Source of the DNA: Lucinisca nassula
Lineage: Eukaryota; Mollusca; Bivalvia; Lucinida; Lucinidae
NCBI GenBank assembly: GCA_963580285.1
Contig: OY757011.1
Location: 114,982,766-115,046,765, forward strand
Direction of reading: 5' to 3'
Length of the DNA: 64,000 nucleotides
The position numbers and the translations under genes are program-made. This document shows positions 1 to 10,628 of this stretch, piece after piece. Numbering within the stretch: position 1 is the stretch's first letter; each line of letters starts with the position of its first letter. Below the pieces are notes generated by a model. It saw nothing but the letters and a program-made list of their open reading frames with translations. It was not told the DNA's origin and searched no databases.

Positions 1-85
<85 letters not shown>
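1..85. repeat. (TAGA)n microsatellite
   Basis: About 21 uninterrupted copies of the tetranucleotide TAGA reach the window edge. No gene is seen in the following bases 86-430. Confidence 0.98.
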
Positions 86-430
86 CTAAGTTCTGTCCGA
101 ATGTGATGATAGCTATACTTGGATAGCGAATAAAACTTATTTTGTAAGTAAGCTTTCGTGAATAACGGTATCTTAAGCCATTGACATGAGTCATTCATGA
201 AGAGATTTTCGTCAGTTAAAAACGGACCCAGGATAAATGAATTTCAGTAATAAAAGCAAAATATCATTCTTTCCTTCTCAAGGCATTATTTCAATGTAAA
301 CAGGTATATTTTCACTCAAAATGTCTTAGTATTTTTAGCATTTTGAGTTCCGCCATCCCATATCACAGGTCCTGGAGTATGAATGCCATTTGACGTGTCA
401 CCAGTACAATTCTGATTCTGATCAAAATAA

Positions 431-1517
431 ATGCAAATATGTGGGACTCAGGAATGCCAATCAACATTTCTGACCACCTGTGAAGGAAAACCTACCGAAC
501 AGCTCTGGCAGGAGTTTAAGGGTGAGACTGAAACCCTCATTGGTAGGTATGTACCCACCCAAACCATAAGGGGCCCAGAAAAACATACCTTGGATTACCC
601 AGGAGATAAGGAGGAAAATGAACAGGTGAGACCATCTCTACCAGGTCCAAAATCCCCAGGTAAGGATGCTGACCGAGAGCTTTTTTTTTTTTTTTTTTAA
701 AAGCCAAGTATGAGGTAGATTGTATGACTCAAACATCATACATCTCCTACCCCAATAGCCTTGTCGGCATCTCAGATGAGACCACAGACAGTCCCCTCCC
801 AAATACAAAAAAAAACCTCTTTTCCTTCCTTAAGAACTGTAGACAGGATTCCCAAGGCAGCTCACCCTCAAGAAGGACGAACAGTTACACACTGACGATA
901 CTCAGAAGGCCAACATCCTTAATTGTCAATTTCAGTCAGTGTTCACCCCAAAGTCCCCACTTACACTCAAACAGCTCTGCCAACAGAAAGTTCGAGATCT
1001 TCAGGAATCAGGCTATTATAATCCAGAAAATGTCCCTCTTGAAGCCAGAAATAGATACACAAGCATGAAAATGGCATCATAAAATTGCTGCAAGACCTAA
1101 ACCAGACAAAGCACCTGGACCTGACAGCATCAAACCACTATTCTTACAAAAAAAAAAAAAAAAAAAAAAAACGATGTATTGAGCTCGCTCCAATCCTGCA
1201 AGTGATCTTCTCCACGTCCCTTCAGGAAGGTTCCTTACCACCTGACTGGTTAAAGGCCAATGTTTCACCCATTCTTAAGAAGGGGGACAAAACATGCCAA
1301 CTACAGGCCTATCTCCCTTACATGCATCCCATGTAAGTTACTAGAACACAAAGTGACTTCAAATCTAGTGAAACACTTGGACCAGCATAATATCCTCTAT
1401 GACCTCTAGCATGGCTTCCGCACCAGGAGGTCATGTGAAACACAACTCACCATGCTTGTTGAGGAATTACATCAAAACCTGGCAGAGGCTAAACAAACAG
1501 ATTTCATTTTGCTAGAC
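431..1517 (+). pseudogene. LINE (non-LTR retrotransposon) ORF2 remnant, linker and start of reverse transcriptase
   Basis: Short open stretches in several frames read as the region between endonuclease and reverse transcriptase of a Jockey/CR1-like LINE. Recognisable pieces are LFSFLKNCRQDS near 820, KPDKAPGPDSIKP near 1105, and the RT entry motif LPPDWLKANVSPILKKGDK near 1240-1295. These are followed by remains of the RPISLT and KLLEH motifs and a GFR..RSCETQL block near 1410-1450. The reading is broken by frameshifts, a T-run at 681-698 and an A-run at 1148-1170. It stops at about 1517, just before the catalytic Asp-containing motif, where an unrelated tandem repeat begins. The copy is dead. 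Clade assignment is uncertain; the LINE identity is fairly sure. Confidence 0.8.
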
Positions 1518-1518
1518 T

Positions 1519-2112
1519 GAGTCAGAGTGGAACGATTTTAGCTTTTTTGGTAGGGAGTCACCTAGGCAGCATTCCCGTGAAGCTTGAATCAAATTGGCCC
1601 AAGGGTTTAGGAGTTCGCGTGTGAAGCAAATTAACGATATTTTCTATTTTTATCTCTGGTGGCTATTTTATGCATCGGAGCGGGATAGTTTTAGCCATTT
1701 TGGTAGAGGGTCACCTTAACAACATTCCTATGAAGTTTGAATGAGATTGGTCAAAGGGTACAGGAATAGTTGTTGTTTGTATTTTTTTTCTATTTTTAGC
1801 TATGGCGGCCATCTTGTTCGTCAGAGTGGAACGATTTTAGCTGTGTTGATGGGTAGCCATCTAGGCAACATTCCTGTGAAGTTTGAATCCAGTTGGCCCA
1901 TGGGTTTAGGAGGAGATCGCGTTTGAAGCAAATTTACGATGTTTTTCTATTTTTAGCTCTTGGTGGTCATTTTGCTCATCAGAGCGGAACCGTTTTAACT
2001 GTTTTGGTAGAGAGTCACATAAGTAATTGTCCAATGAAGTTTTAATGAAAGTACAGGAAGAGTTGTTGTGAACATTCTTTCTATTTTTAGATCTGGCGGT
2101 CATTTTGGTAGT
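1519..2112. repeat. ~150-bp tandem repeat, four diverged units
   Basis: Units begin near 1521, 1675, 1821 and 1978 with TCAGAGYGGAACGATTTTAG and include CCTAGGCAACATTCC and GTGAAGTTTGAAT. The same unit occurs inverted at about 7800-8045, inside the P element. This block is probably a remnant of such an element. It separates the LINE remnant from the gypsy remnant. Confidence 0.75.
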
Positions 2113-2233
2113 GTAGTTTCTCTGATTCTAATTTGAACTTTTTCGAAAAGTAACACACTGGATGATCTACACCATTTTGGTCTTCCTTTTTCAAAACTCT
2201 ACCTACACCAACGTCACTAGCATCTACCGCTAA
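2113..2233 (-). pseudogene. gypsy RNase H fragment
   Basis: The minus-strand reading contains AVDASDVGVGRVL followed by HPVCYFSKKF, the start of the RNase H domain in Ty3/gypsy pol. It continues the RT fragment on the other side of the M1 MITE and is cut on its left by the ~150-bp repeats. Confidence 0.75.
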
Positions 2234-2521
2234 CCATTACGAAAACACGCCTATACAAATACATTGTTACCTTTATAAATCGCAGAAAAAAAATGAAAAT
2301 TTTAAGATTAAAAATTGTGATATTTTTCTTATTTCTGCTCAAAATATAGATTGTGGGTACTCGTTAGAACCGCCTCATTGAGGCGGTTCTAACGAGTACC
2401 CACAATCTATATTTTAGAGCAGAAATAAGAAAAATAAGGTTTACCCCTGTAAACCCCAGTTTTACTATACAAAAGTGGGGTTCATGGGGGTCAAAATTAT
2501 ATAGGCGTGTTTTCGTGATGG
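2234..2521. mobile_element. M1 palindromic MITE, full copy
   Basis: The ends are CCATTACGAAAACACGCC and, inverted, GGCGTGTTTTCGTGATGG, flanked by TAA on both sides (2231-2233 and 2522-2524), which fits a 3-bp target duplication. A near-perfect 75-bp palindrome is centred on 2378 and carries GTACTCGTTAGAACCGCCTC. No coding capacity is seen. It sits in the gypsy RNase H region. Confidence 0.9.
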
Positions 2522-2524
2522 TAA

Positions 2525-2906
2525 ACTCCTTTTCAAAGTAGAAAACTAGCAGCTTTGAGCCTATCGGAGGCCTTTTGGTATGCTTCATTCCAATGAAATT
2601 GTGTTGTTTTGCTTTGACAGAAAAGTTATTTCAGAACTTTCTGTAATGGCCAGCCATACCAAGAAATCACATCAGTTGTCTTTTGCAAGGTAGGTACGGG
2701 AAAATCTGAGATAGCATCAACTGCATCAATGGGTTTCACATGACCTTGACCTACAACATGACCTAAAATGTCAAACTTGCATGGCAGAATTCACATTTTG
2801 CAAGATTAATTGTCAATTTGGCATCACTCAGTCTATCAAAGAATGCTCTAACAATACCAAGATGCTGATTCCACTTACCACTATTGTTACCATCATCAAT
2901 ATAATC
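2525..2906 (-). pseudogene. gypsy reverse transcriptase, C-terminal part
   Basis: The minus strand reads HLGIVRAFFDRLSDAKLTIN and LAKCEFCHA near 2765-2870, then FLGMAGHYRKF near 2640, the conserved region after the RT active site. In-frame stops are present. The right edge is the SINE-A target duplication and the left edge is the M1 MITE. Confidence 0.85.
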
Positions 2907-3193
2907 TTGCCCCCGCCCATCGGCGCTTGAAGAAATAGATGGGCTGAATGATGCTACCACGCAGAGCTGAAACCGGAAGCACACGAGAGGATCTAAGCCT
3001 GTCCAGACAAAGCGGTGCGTGTCGGACCGTCCGCGCTTACAAATCCTATTGGTTTCATTGGGCGACAGGGCTTGAGATGTCATTTCATCTCAGTGTCGGG
3101 TAAAAGTACCACAAAATTGAAAGCAACGTATCCAAAATGACATATACAGTGTTGACGGGGATGTTTAAACCACAATTCAAACAAACAAACAAA
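2907..3193 (+). mobile_element. SINE-A copy with target-site duplication, inside gypsy RT
   Basis: The copy runs from a GCCCCCGCCCATC head to a (CAAA)n tail. It is bracketed by a 15-bp duplication of ATCATYAATATAATC (2892-2906 and 3194-3208, one mismatch), the hallmark of LINE-driven integration. It interrupts gypsy RT beside the YxDD-type active-site motif. Confidence 0.92.
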
Positions 3194-3451
3194 ATCATTA
3201 ATATAATCACTACAGCCTCCCAACACTGCTATAACCATATTTATTAAGCGCTGAAATGTGGCTGGAGAGTTTTTCATTCCAAATGACATGACTTCATACA
3301 GTTTAATAATCCGTCCAGAAATCTCCTTTGCTCATTCTGTGAGAGAAATTCTCCAAAGTCCTTTAAGAAGGTCAAAATTTTGGTATGTATTTGACATTCC
3401 CGATGTTATCAATACAGTCATCCATTCTTGGAATGGGAAAGCTATCCTTTT
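3194..3451 (-). pseudogene. gypsy reverse transcriptase core
   Basis: The minus strand gives DSFPIPRMDDCIDNIGN (about 3400-3450), FDLLKGLWRISLTERAKEIS, then FGMKNSPATFQRLIN and a degraded active-site motif, YIND in place of the usual YIDD. These are RT domain motifs of Ty3/gypsy elements. The piece is bounded by a P element above and SINE-A below. Confidence 0.88.
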
Positions 3452-3483
3452 AGCTCACCTGTCACGTAGTGACGAGGTGAGCT
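3452..3483. repeat. Terminal hairpin of the P element
   Basis: AGCTCACCT and AGGTGAGCT form the outer stem around TCAC-GTA-GTGA. Nearly the same hairpin ends the P element at 59749-59780, and variants end those at 50774-50803 and 21482-21494. Confidence 0.9.
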
Positions 3484-3519
3484 TTTGGGATCACTTTTTG
3501 TCCGTCGTGCGTGCGTGCA

Positions 3520-5990
3520 TCCGTGCGTCAGTAAACTTTTCTTGTGAACACACTAGAGGTCACAGTTTTGGGCCAATCATCATCAAACTTAGTCAGAATG
3601 ATCATCATGACAATATCTCGGACAAGTTCGAATATGGGTCATGGCAGATCAAAAAGTAGGTCAGTAGGTCAAATCAAAGAAAAACTTTGTGAACACTCTA
3701 GAGGCCAAAGTTTTGGTCCGATCGTTATCAATCTTGCTCAGAATGATCATCTTGATAATATCTCGGTCAAGTTTGAATACGGGTCATGTCTGGTTAAAAA
3801 GTAGGTCAGTAGGTCAAATCATAGAAAACCATTGTGAACACTCTAGAGGCCACAGTTTTTGTCCGATCGTCATCAAACTTGCTCAGAATGATCGTCCTGA
3901 CAATATCTGGGTCAAGTTCGAATATGGGTTATGTTGGGTCACAAAGTAGGTCAGAAGGTCAAATCATAGAAAAACCTTGTGAATACACTGGAGGCCACAG
4001 TTTTGGTCCGATAATCATCAAACTTGCTCGGAATGATTATCTTGACAATATCTCGATCAAGTTTGAATATGGGTCATGTCGGATCAAAAGTAGGTCAATA
4101 GGTCAAATCATAGAAAAACCTTGTGAACACTCTAGTGGCCACAGTTTTGGTCCGATCGTCATGAAACTAGCTCAGAATGATCATCTTGACAATATCTGGG
4201 TCAAGTTCGAATATGGGTCACGTTGGATTACAAAGTAGGTCAGAAGGTCAAATCATAGAAAAAACCTTGTGAATACACTAGAGGCCACAGTTTTGGTCCG
4301 ATAATCATTAAACTTGCTCGGAATGATTATCTTGACAATATCTCGGTCAAGATCGAATATGGGACATGTCGGGTCAAAAAGTAGGTCAGTAGGTCAAATC
4401 AGAAAAAAACCTTGTGAACACACTAGAGGCCACAGTTTTGGTCCGATCGTCACCGAACTTACTCAGAATGATTGTCTTGATAATATCTCGAGTTCGAATA
4501 TGGGTGTTGTCGGGTCAAAAAGTAGGTCAGTAGGTCAACTCATAGAAAAACATTCTGAACACACTAAAGGCCACAGGTTTGGTCCAATCATCATCAAACT
4601 TGCTCAGAATAATCACCTTAATAATATCTTCGTCACCTTCGATTATGGGTCATGTCGGGTCACAAAGTAGGGAAAATCATAGAAAAACCTTGTGAATACA
4701 CTAGAGGCCACAGGTTTGGTCCAATCATCATCAAACTTGCCCAGAATGATCATCTTGACAATATCTCGGTCAAGATCGAATATGGGCCATGTGTGGTCAA
4801 AAAGTAGATCACTAGGTCAAATGATAGAAAAACCTTCTGAACACACTAGAGGCCACAGATTAAGTCCGATCATCATAAAACTTGCCCAGAATTATCATCT
4901 TGACAATAGCTCGGTCAAGTTTGAATACGGGTCATGTCGGATCAAAAAGAAGGTCAGTAGGTCAAATCATAGAAAAACCTTGTGAACACACTAGGGGCCA
5001 CAGTTTTGGTTCGATCATCTTCAAACTTGCCCAGAATGATCATCCTGACAATATCTCAGTCAAGTTCGAATATGGGTCATGTCGAGTCGAAAAGGAGGTC
5101 AATAGGTCAAATCAGAGAAAAACCTTGTGAACACATTAGAGGCCACAGTTTTGGTCCGATCACCATCAAACTTACTCAGAATGATAGACTTGACAATATC
5201 TCGGTCAAGTTCGAATATGGGCCATGTGTGGTCAAAAAGTAGGTCAGTAGGTCAAATCATAGAAAAACCTTCTGAACACACTAGAGGCCACAGTTTAGGT
5301 CCGATCATCATCAAACTTGCACAGAATTATCATCTTGACAATATCTCGGTCAAGTTTGAATACGGGTCATGTCGGGTCAAAAAGAAGGTCAGTACGTCAA
5401 ATCATAGAAAAACCTTGTGAACACACTAGAGGCCACAGTTTTGTTCCGATCATCATCAAACTTGCCCAGAATGATCATCTTGACAATATCTCAGTCAAGT
5501 TCGAATATGGGTCATGTCGGGTCAAAAAGGAGGTCAGTAGGTCAAATCATAGAAAAACCTTAATAACACTCTAGAGGCCACAGTTTTGGTCCGATCACCA
5601 TCAAACTTGCTCAGAATGATCATTTGACAATATCTCGTTAATTTCGAATATGGGTCATGTCTGGTCAATAAGTAGGTCAGTAGGTCAGATTGTTGAAAAA
5701 CCTTGTGAACACACTAGAGGCACCAGGTTTGGTCCGATCATCATCAATCTTGCTCAGAATGATCATCTTGACAATATCTGGGTCAAGTTTGAATATGGTT
5801 CATGTCGGGTCAAAAAGTAGGTCAGCGGGTTAAAAAGTAGGTCAGCAGGTCAAATCATTGAAAACATTTTGAACACTCTAAGAGGCCACAGTTTTAGTCA
5901 TAAAACTTCCTCAGAATGATCATCTGGACAATATCTCAGTTAAGTTCGAATATGGGTCATGTCAAATAAAAACGTAGATCAGTAGGTTAT
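3520..5990. repeat. 145-bp tandem array, about 17 units, each built around an AGGTCA direct repeat
   Basis: Successive units (for example 3689, 3834, 3979) are 145 bp apart and share GAACACACTAGAGGCCACAG, GATCATCTTGACAATATCTC and AGGTCAGTAGGTCAAATCA. Because 145 leaves remainder 1 on division by 3, short open frames drift from unit to unit, which argues against a protein. The same monomer recurs at 21545-22590 and, inverted, at 49669-50715. Confidence 0.95.
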
Positions 5991-5999
5991 TCTGTCATA

Positions 6000-6790
6000 A
6001 CTTTTGAACCGTTAGAGATAGAGCCTTCATATTTGGCATGTAGGTTCCTTGTGACAAGGCTTCCCACTCATATAAAGATTTGACCTGTGACCTACTTTAT
6101 CATAACTTTTGAACCATATGAGATAGAGCCTTCATATTTGGCATGTGTGTTCCTTGTGACAAGGTTTTCTCAACCATTCAAAACTTTTGACCCTTTACCT
6201 TGACCTTTGACCTTCTTTGTCATATATTTTGAAGCATTTGAGATACAGCCTTCATATTTGGCATGTAGGTTTCTTGCGACAAGGGCTTCCTTTTCATACA
6301 TAAAATGATCTGTGACCTTTACCTTGATATTTGACCTATTTCATTATAACTTTTGAACAATTTGAGATAGTGCCTTCATATTTGGCATGTATCTTCCTTG
6401 TGAAAAGGTCTTCCCATCCATACAAAAATTTTGTCTTATGACCTTGAACTTTGACCTACTTTGTCATAATTTTGAAGCATTTGAGATAGGGCCTTCATAT
6501 TTGGCATGTAGTTTCCTTGTGACAAGGGCTTCCTATTCATACAGAAATGATTTGTGACTTTGACCCTGACATGTGACCTATTTTATCATAACTTTTGAAC
6601 TATATAAGATAGAGCCTTCATATTTGGCATGTATGTTACTTGTTGCACGGACTTTCCACCCATGCAAAACTTTTGACCTGTGACCTTGACCTTTGACCTT
6701 CTTTCTCATAGTTTTTGAATCATTTAAGTTAGAGCCTTCATATTTGGCATGTAGGTACCTTGTGACAAGGGCTTCCCACCCATGTAATTT
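6000..6790. repeat. ~121-bp tandem array, seven units
   Basis: The shared phrase CTTCATATTTGGCATGTAGG occurs near 6027, 6131, 6253, 6375, 6497, 6618 and 6740. Units contain runs of TGACCT, for example 6201-6213 and 6681-6699. A related array lies inverted at 34200-34650. Confidence 0.92.
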
Positions 6791-7144
6791 TTTACCTGTG
6801 ACTGGTCATTGCCCATATTTGGTAAAAACATTTAAAAATCTTCGTCTCAGGAACCGAATGGCCGATGACCTTGAAACTTGATATCCAGCATTGGGGACTT
6901 GGGGGCCCTTCCAAGTTTTTAAATGATGGCCTTTGGTTGACATTGACCTGCTTTACGGCAATGTCAAATTTGGTCACTCAGACATTTGTATGAAAAAAAA
7001 GGCAAAACAGTGGATTTTTTTTAATGTATGGTAGCTTGTGACATCAGAAATGATATTTGCAATCAGCTGAATCCAAGTTTATAAATTCCAAAGGTCAAGG
7101 TCATTTGCTGATCTTTATCCTGAAGGCTCAGATTAAGTATTTTT

Positions 7145-7252
7145 ATGCCCCCGTAGGAGGGCATATAGTTGTTGCACTGTCCGTTTGTTTGTGGATTTGT
7201 GGATTAGTCCGCACTTGTTTAGCTCACCAGAGCCGAAGGCTCCTGGGGAGCT
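7145..7252. repeat. Two hairpins of other pearl-like termini
   Basis: 7145-7164 folds as ATGCCCcCGTAGGaGGGCAT. 7221-7252 folds with stem AGCTC..CAGAGCC and loop GAA. Both resemble ends of pearl-like elements and suggest that different elements abut or are nested here. Confidence 0.7.
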
Positions 7253-8091
7253 TATAGGATATGGCAGGCCTCCGTCGTCGTCCACACTTTCAAACTGAAA
7301 TATCTCGGCAACATGCAGGCTGATTCCAATCAAACTTCATATGTGGTGTACACTGGATGGGGGGGGGGGGGGGGCATTGGCATAGTATGTTTTGTGAGAA
7401 TCAATTGCAAAGTCTGGTTGCCAACCATTTACCAAAAGGTTGGACCCTCTTTAGCGCATTCATTTTTGGCCTGACCTTTCTGAAACTGATATAAATTGTA
7501 GAGATAACAAAAATCTGGGCGGGTTCGAAAACGTGTCTTTTGGTGGAGTTAGACACCTTTTAGATTTATGACAGCATTCTCCATAGGTTCCCATTGCTTT
7601 CTATGGTAAAATGCTTGTGACCAGCATAACTCATTCATTTCTGATTGGATCTTCATGAAACTCTGAAACCTAGGCCAAGTTTGAAACTGAGTCATGTTGA
7701 GCCAAAAACTAGGTTAGTAGGTCAAATCTTAGAAAAACCTTGTGTACACTCTAGAAGGAGCATTTTTGATCCAATCTTCATGAAACTTTGTCAGAATATG
7801 TATCTTTACGAACTATTACCAAAAAGGCTAAAACGACCCCGCTCCGATGAACAAAATGGCCACCGGAGCTGAAAATATAAAAATATTGTAAATTTGATTC
7901 AAACGTGAACACCTCCTAAACTCTAAGGCCAATTTGATTCAAATTTCACAGGAATGTTGCTTAGGTTACTCCCTACCAAATAAGCTAAAATTACTCTGCT
8001 GATGAACAAGATGGCCACCAGAGCTAAAAATAGAATGTACTCGAGACAGTGACACACAGATGAGAGAACCAGGATCCTCTGGGCCCTCTTG

Positions 8092-8216
8092 TTTACTTAA
8101 AGAATTAATTTTCCTAAAGTATGTTCAGATACGACATGACTCATCAGGTTTTGGTACAAGAATTCAAGGAGGACTCCATTCACTTTGGCTTGGTTCAATG
8201 AAGTCATTGTCCAACT
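8092..8216 (-). pseudogene. gypsy RT N-terminal fragment
   Basis: The minus strand reads NDFIEPSQSEWSPP, stop, ILVPKPDESCRI, stop, then a degraded YRKVNS motif ending at the P-element junction. This is the entry of Ty3/gypsy RT, directly preceding the DSFPIPRM fragment across the insertion. Confidence 0.8.
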
Positions 8217-8494
8217 CATCACGAAAACACGCCTATATAATTTTGACCCCATTGAACCCTACTTTTATATAGTAAAACTGGGGTTTACAGGGTTAAACCT
8301 TATTTTTCTTATTTCTGCTCTAAAAAATAGATTGAGGGTACTCGTTAGAACCGCCTCGATGAGGCGGTTCTAACGAGTACCCACAATCTATATTTTGAGC
8401 AGAAAGAAGAAAAATATCACAATTTTTCGTATAAAATTTCGTTATTTAGGCGGTAAAATTCACAATGTATTTGTAAAGGAGTGTTTCCGTAATG
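8217..8494. mobile_element. M1 palindromic MITE, full copy
   Basis: It runs from CATCACGAAAACACGCC to a slightly decayed GTGTTTCCGTAATG. The GTACTCGTTAGAACCGCCTC palindrome is near 8339-8380. It is the second M1 insertion in the same gypsy fossil. No clear target duplication remains. Confidence 0.9.
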
Positions 8495-9365
8495 AAATGC
8501 CAAATTTCTTCTTACAAAATGCATTCTGTACGGATGTTGTTTACAGGATTGGAACCTTGAATGTCCGGCACATCGTTGAAAATTATTTTGAACGTCAGGA
8601 AATAAGTGCTTATAATCAAAAGTCATTTCTTTCAGTTCGTTTTGTTGATCTGGCTCTAGATGTGACAGTTTTTGGTCAAGATTCCTAAGGATGTCAGAAT
8701 TCTGTAGATTCTGTGACGTGGGATCAGATTTCATCGAATTAATAACCTCGCAGTCATTTAACATGATTCAAGTGGAACAAAGCTAACAAGACTGACTGTG
8801 TTATAGATGTAATGCTCCTATACCCCATGTATTCCTTAAGCATGTTTATATGACACAGCTGTCTCAGCTTGCGCTTTTCAGGTGTGTCAATTATGTAATT
8901 TACATCACTGATATTTTTCTTCAAACTATGGACCATAATACCTGGCTTGCAAAGACCTTCCAGGAAAAGACAAAGAGTAAAGACCTCATCACATGGTTTA
9001 AAATCCCTTTCTTTTGTACATTTACCGAACAGTTGTTTCATTTTTCTTTGGGCTGACCGAATATTGGTCCGAGCTGCTTCATAAGCTTTGGAAAGTCTAA
9101 TTTTGAAGCCCGACATACTTAAGGAAGTATCATCATTAGAGAAATTTCTGTTTCAGAAGTGCCAAGAACCACGAACAGTGTGGCCAAATACCAACCCAAA
9201 TGGACTGAAGCCAAGAGATTCTTGCGCAGATCCTCTAATAGCAAATGGATGACTATATGCCAATCTCTCTGTTGTCAAAACAATAAGATCTTATCATGTA
9301 TCTTCCGGGACAGTTCGGTTATTTCATCCATTCCTGCTTATTTTCAAAATACTGAAAACCCATAA
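8495..9365 (-). pseudogene. gypsy integrase C-terminal half and pre-RT linker
   Basis: From 9365 downwards, frame-broken pieces give ESLGFSPFGLVFGHTVRG (near 9200), then RLSKAYEAARTNIRSAQ, KQLFGKCTKERDFKP and RQLCHINMLKEY (9116-8840), the end of integrase. LSHLEPDQQNELKEMTFDYK and QHPYRMH (8640-8530) follow, the segment just upstream of RT. The catalytic DDE residues of integrase are not preserved here. Confidence 0.82.
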
Positions 9366-9698
9366 TTTGCTAGATATACAATAAACCTGTTAGGTATATC
9401 ATTTTTAATTTCAATAAACTTGTTTCTGATCTTGATATTGACACTAACACTCCTGATACACGTGAATATTGTAAAAATTCAGTGTATTGCTATCCTGCTG
9501 TTGGTCATACTGGCAATGTAAAAATCAAAGCACTGAGATTACTGGTGGGTCGATCGTCTCTGAGTGTAGGTTGGGAAAATAGTCCTGAGCTGAGAATCGA
9601 ACTGTTCGTTTATCTTTTAGAAAGCACAGTAGAACTGACCAGACATCGCGTTATGTGGCGTCTGATTATGTAGATTCTGTTTGCCAATGCCCAAGTGT
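9366..9698. other. No recognised feature
   Basis: AT-rich sequence without a convincing gene, tandem repeat or element end. Confidence 0.5.
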
Positions 9699-9708
9699 AC
9701 GAGCACAG

Positions 9709-9851
9709 TCCACCCGCCCCCGCCCATCGGGGCTTGAATAAATAGATGGGCTGCATGATGCTTCCACGCAGAGCTGAAAGTCCCGTAACATTGGAAGTAA
9801 CGTCTCCAAATGAACTATACAGTGTTGACTGGGACGTTAAACCTTAAACAA
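9709..9851 (+). mobile_element. SINE-A, internally deleted, with target duplication
   Basis: The head and tail are present, but the middle is missing: GCAGAGCTGAAA joins directly to the GTCCCGTAACATTGG segment. A 10-bp duplication, ACGAGCACAG, flanks it at 9699-9708 and 9852-9861. Confidence 0.88.
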
Positions 9852-9861
9852 ACGAGCACAG

Positions 9862-10439
9862 CCCAGAATTTTCTTCTTACGCTGCGCGTGGTACTTGGAT
9901 TTTGTTCAACAGAGTGGGGAGGGTGCAAACGCAGCCCCCTCCCATCTTTTGGAAATTATTTCAGATTCATACGGTTTTTCACCCTCTGCAAAATACACGA
10001 AATTCGCATCCTCAACCCGCCCCTTTTCAGAGTCTGCGCACGGCCCTGAATCATGTTCAAAACTGTTGTTGCATACATATGGCGAACAGTGCCGACCTGA
10101 TCAGAAGCAATGTACTCTATATCCGATCTTGGTCTACGCTGTATGTCTAATAACGGTACCACCTATAAAGTCTGGGCTACGCACTTAAACATTTCAGGGT
10201 TCTAAAATTAAGTTCTTAGCAGGAGTGCGAAATTCCGCGGCGTCTGATCTGGGTATTATCCAGCACACGATTCATGTCAAGACTGTATAGATAGCTCTTC
10301 TTGCATCGATAACAAGAAATATCTTTAAAAAAGATATGCGGCGTAGATTTAATTGGAAGGTTGTTCAGAAACCAGTGCTTCAGCTGAAGTGCACGGGTTT
10401 CTTAAGTAACTATCTTACTGTGTGATGACTTAACTTGTG
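9862..10439. other. Unassigned segment
   Basis: No coherent gene is seen. A short piece at 10228-10250 (GCGGCGTCTGATCTGGG) resembles the M3 core, and 10288-10312 resembles 12783-12808, so it is probably old repeat debris. Confidence 0.4.
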
Positions 10440-10598
10440 CCTTTATTTGTAATGTCTGCATGCTGTGATATATTTATAACCCGTTGTTGTTTTACTCAAT
10501 GTTTGTCGAAATACAAGCCCTACTGGGCTTATGTTACTTGTTATACATATTCGACACTAAATAAAACTTCTATGTCTATGTCTATGTCTATGTCTATG
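10440..10598 (+). repeat. Possible retroposon 3' end with (TATGTC)n tail
   Basis: AAATAAAAC is followed by five copies of the hexamer TATGTC (10570-10598), the kind of simple-repeat tail left by some LINEs. No coding part is recognised upstream, so this is tentative. Confidence 0.35.
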
Positions 10599-10628
10599 AC
10601 CCGCCGGATGCTTTTAGCTTTATGAGTG

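Larger units (their letters stand above)
3452..8091 (-). mobile_element. P (pearl-like) element, 4.6 kb, composite tandem arrays
   Basis: Read on the minus strand it starts ACAAGAGGGCCC (8091) and ends in the hairpin at 3452-3483 followed by AAA. It interrupts the gypsy RT between SLSK and KDSF, in an oligo-T (plus strand). Inside are a 145-bp array (3520-5990), a ~121-bp array (6000-6790), two further hairpins (7145-7164, 7221-7252) and two ~150-bp units (7800-8045). The extra hairpins suggest a composite of several elements. No protein-coding signature is seen. The architecture resembles the bivalve pearl elements, often linked to non-autonomous Helitron-type elements. Confidence 0.7.
2113..9365 (-). 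mobile_element. Fossil Ty3/gypsy-type LTR retrotransposon pol, split by four nested insertions
   Basis: Read on the minus strand from 9365 downwards, pieces occur in the order integrase C-terminal half (9365-8860), linker, pre-RT segment (8640-8495), RT start (8216-8092), RT core (3451-3194), RT end (2906-2525) and RNase H (2233-2113). Each break coincides with the ends of another repeat: M1 at 8217-8494, a P element at 3452-8091, SINE-A at 2907-3193, and M1 at 2234-2521. Homology resumes at about the residue where it stopped, so these are parts of a single old copy. Integrase precedes RT, as in Gmr1-like Ty3/gypsy elements. Stops and frameshifts are frequent, no LTRs, gag or protease were found, and the copy is inactive. 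Confidence 0.82.

Noticed and set aside
1077..1268. Frames containing poly-Phe or poly-Lys stretches (also 431-700 and 43362-43625)
   Set aside because: They result from T- or A-runs of retroposon origin, not from protein coding.
3544..5574. Series of 82-134-residue open frames with FGPIIIKLAQNDHLDN-like repeats, as a repetitive protein
   Set aside because: The DNA repeats every 145 bp, so the frame shifts at each unit; overlapping frames are all equally open, and the same monomer occurs inverted and elsewhere without frame conservation.
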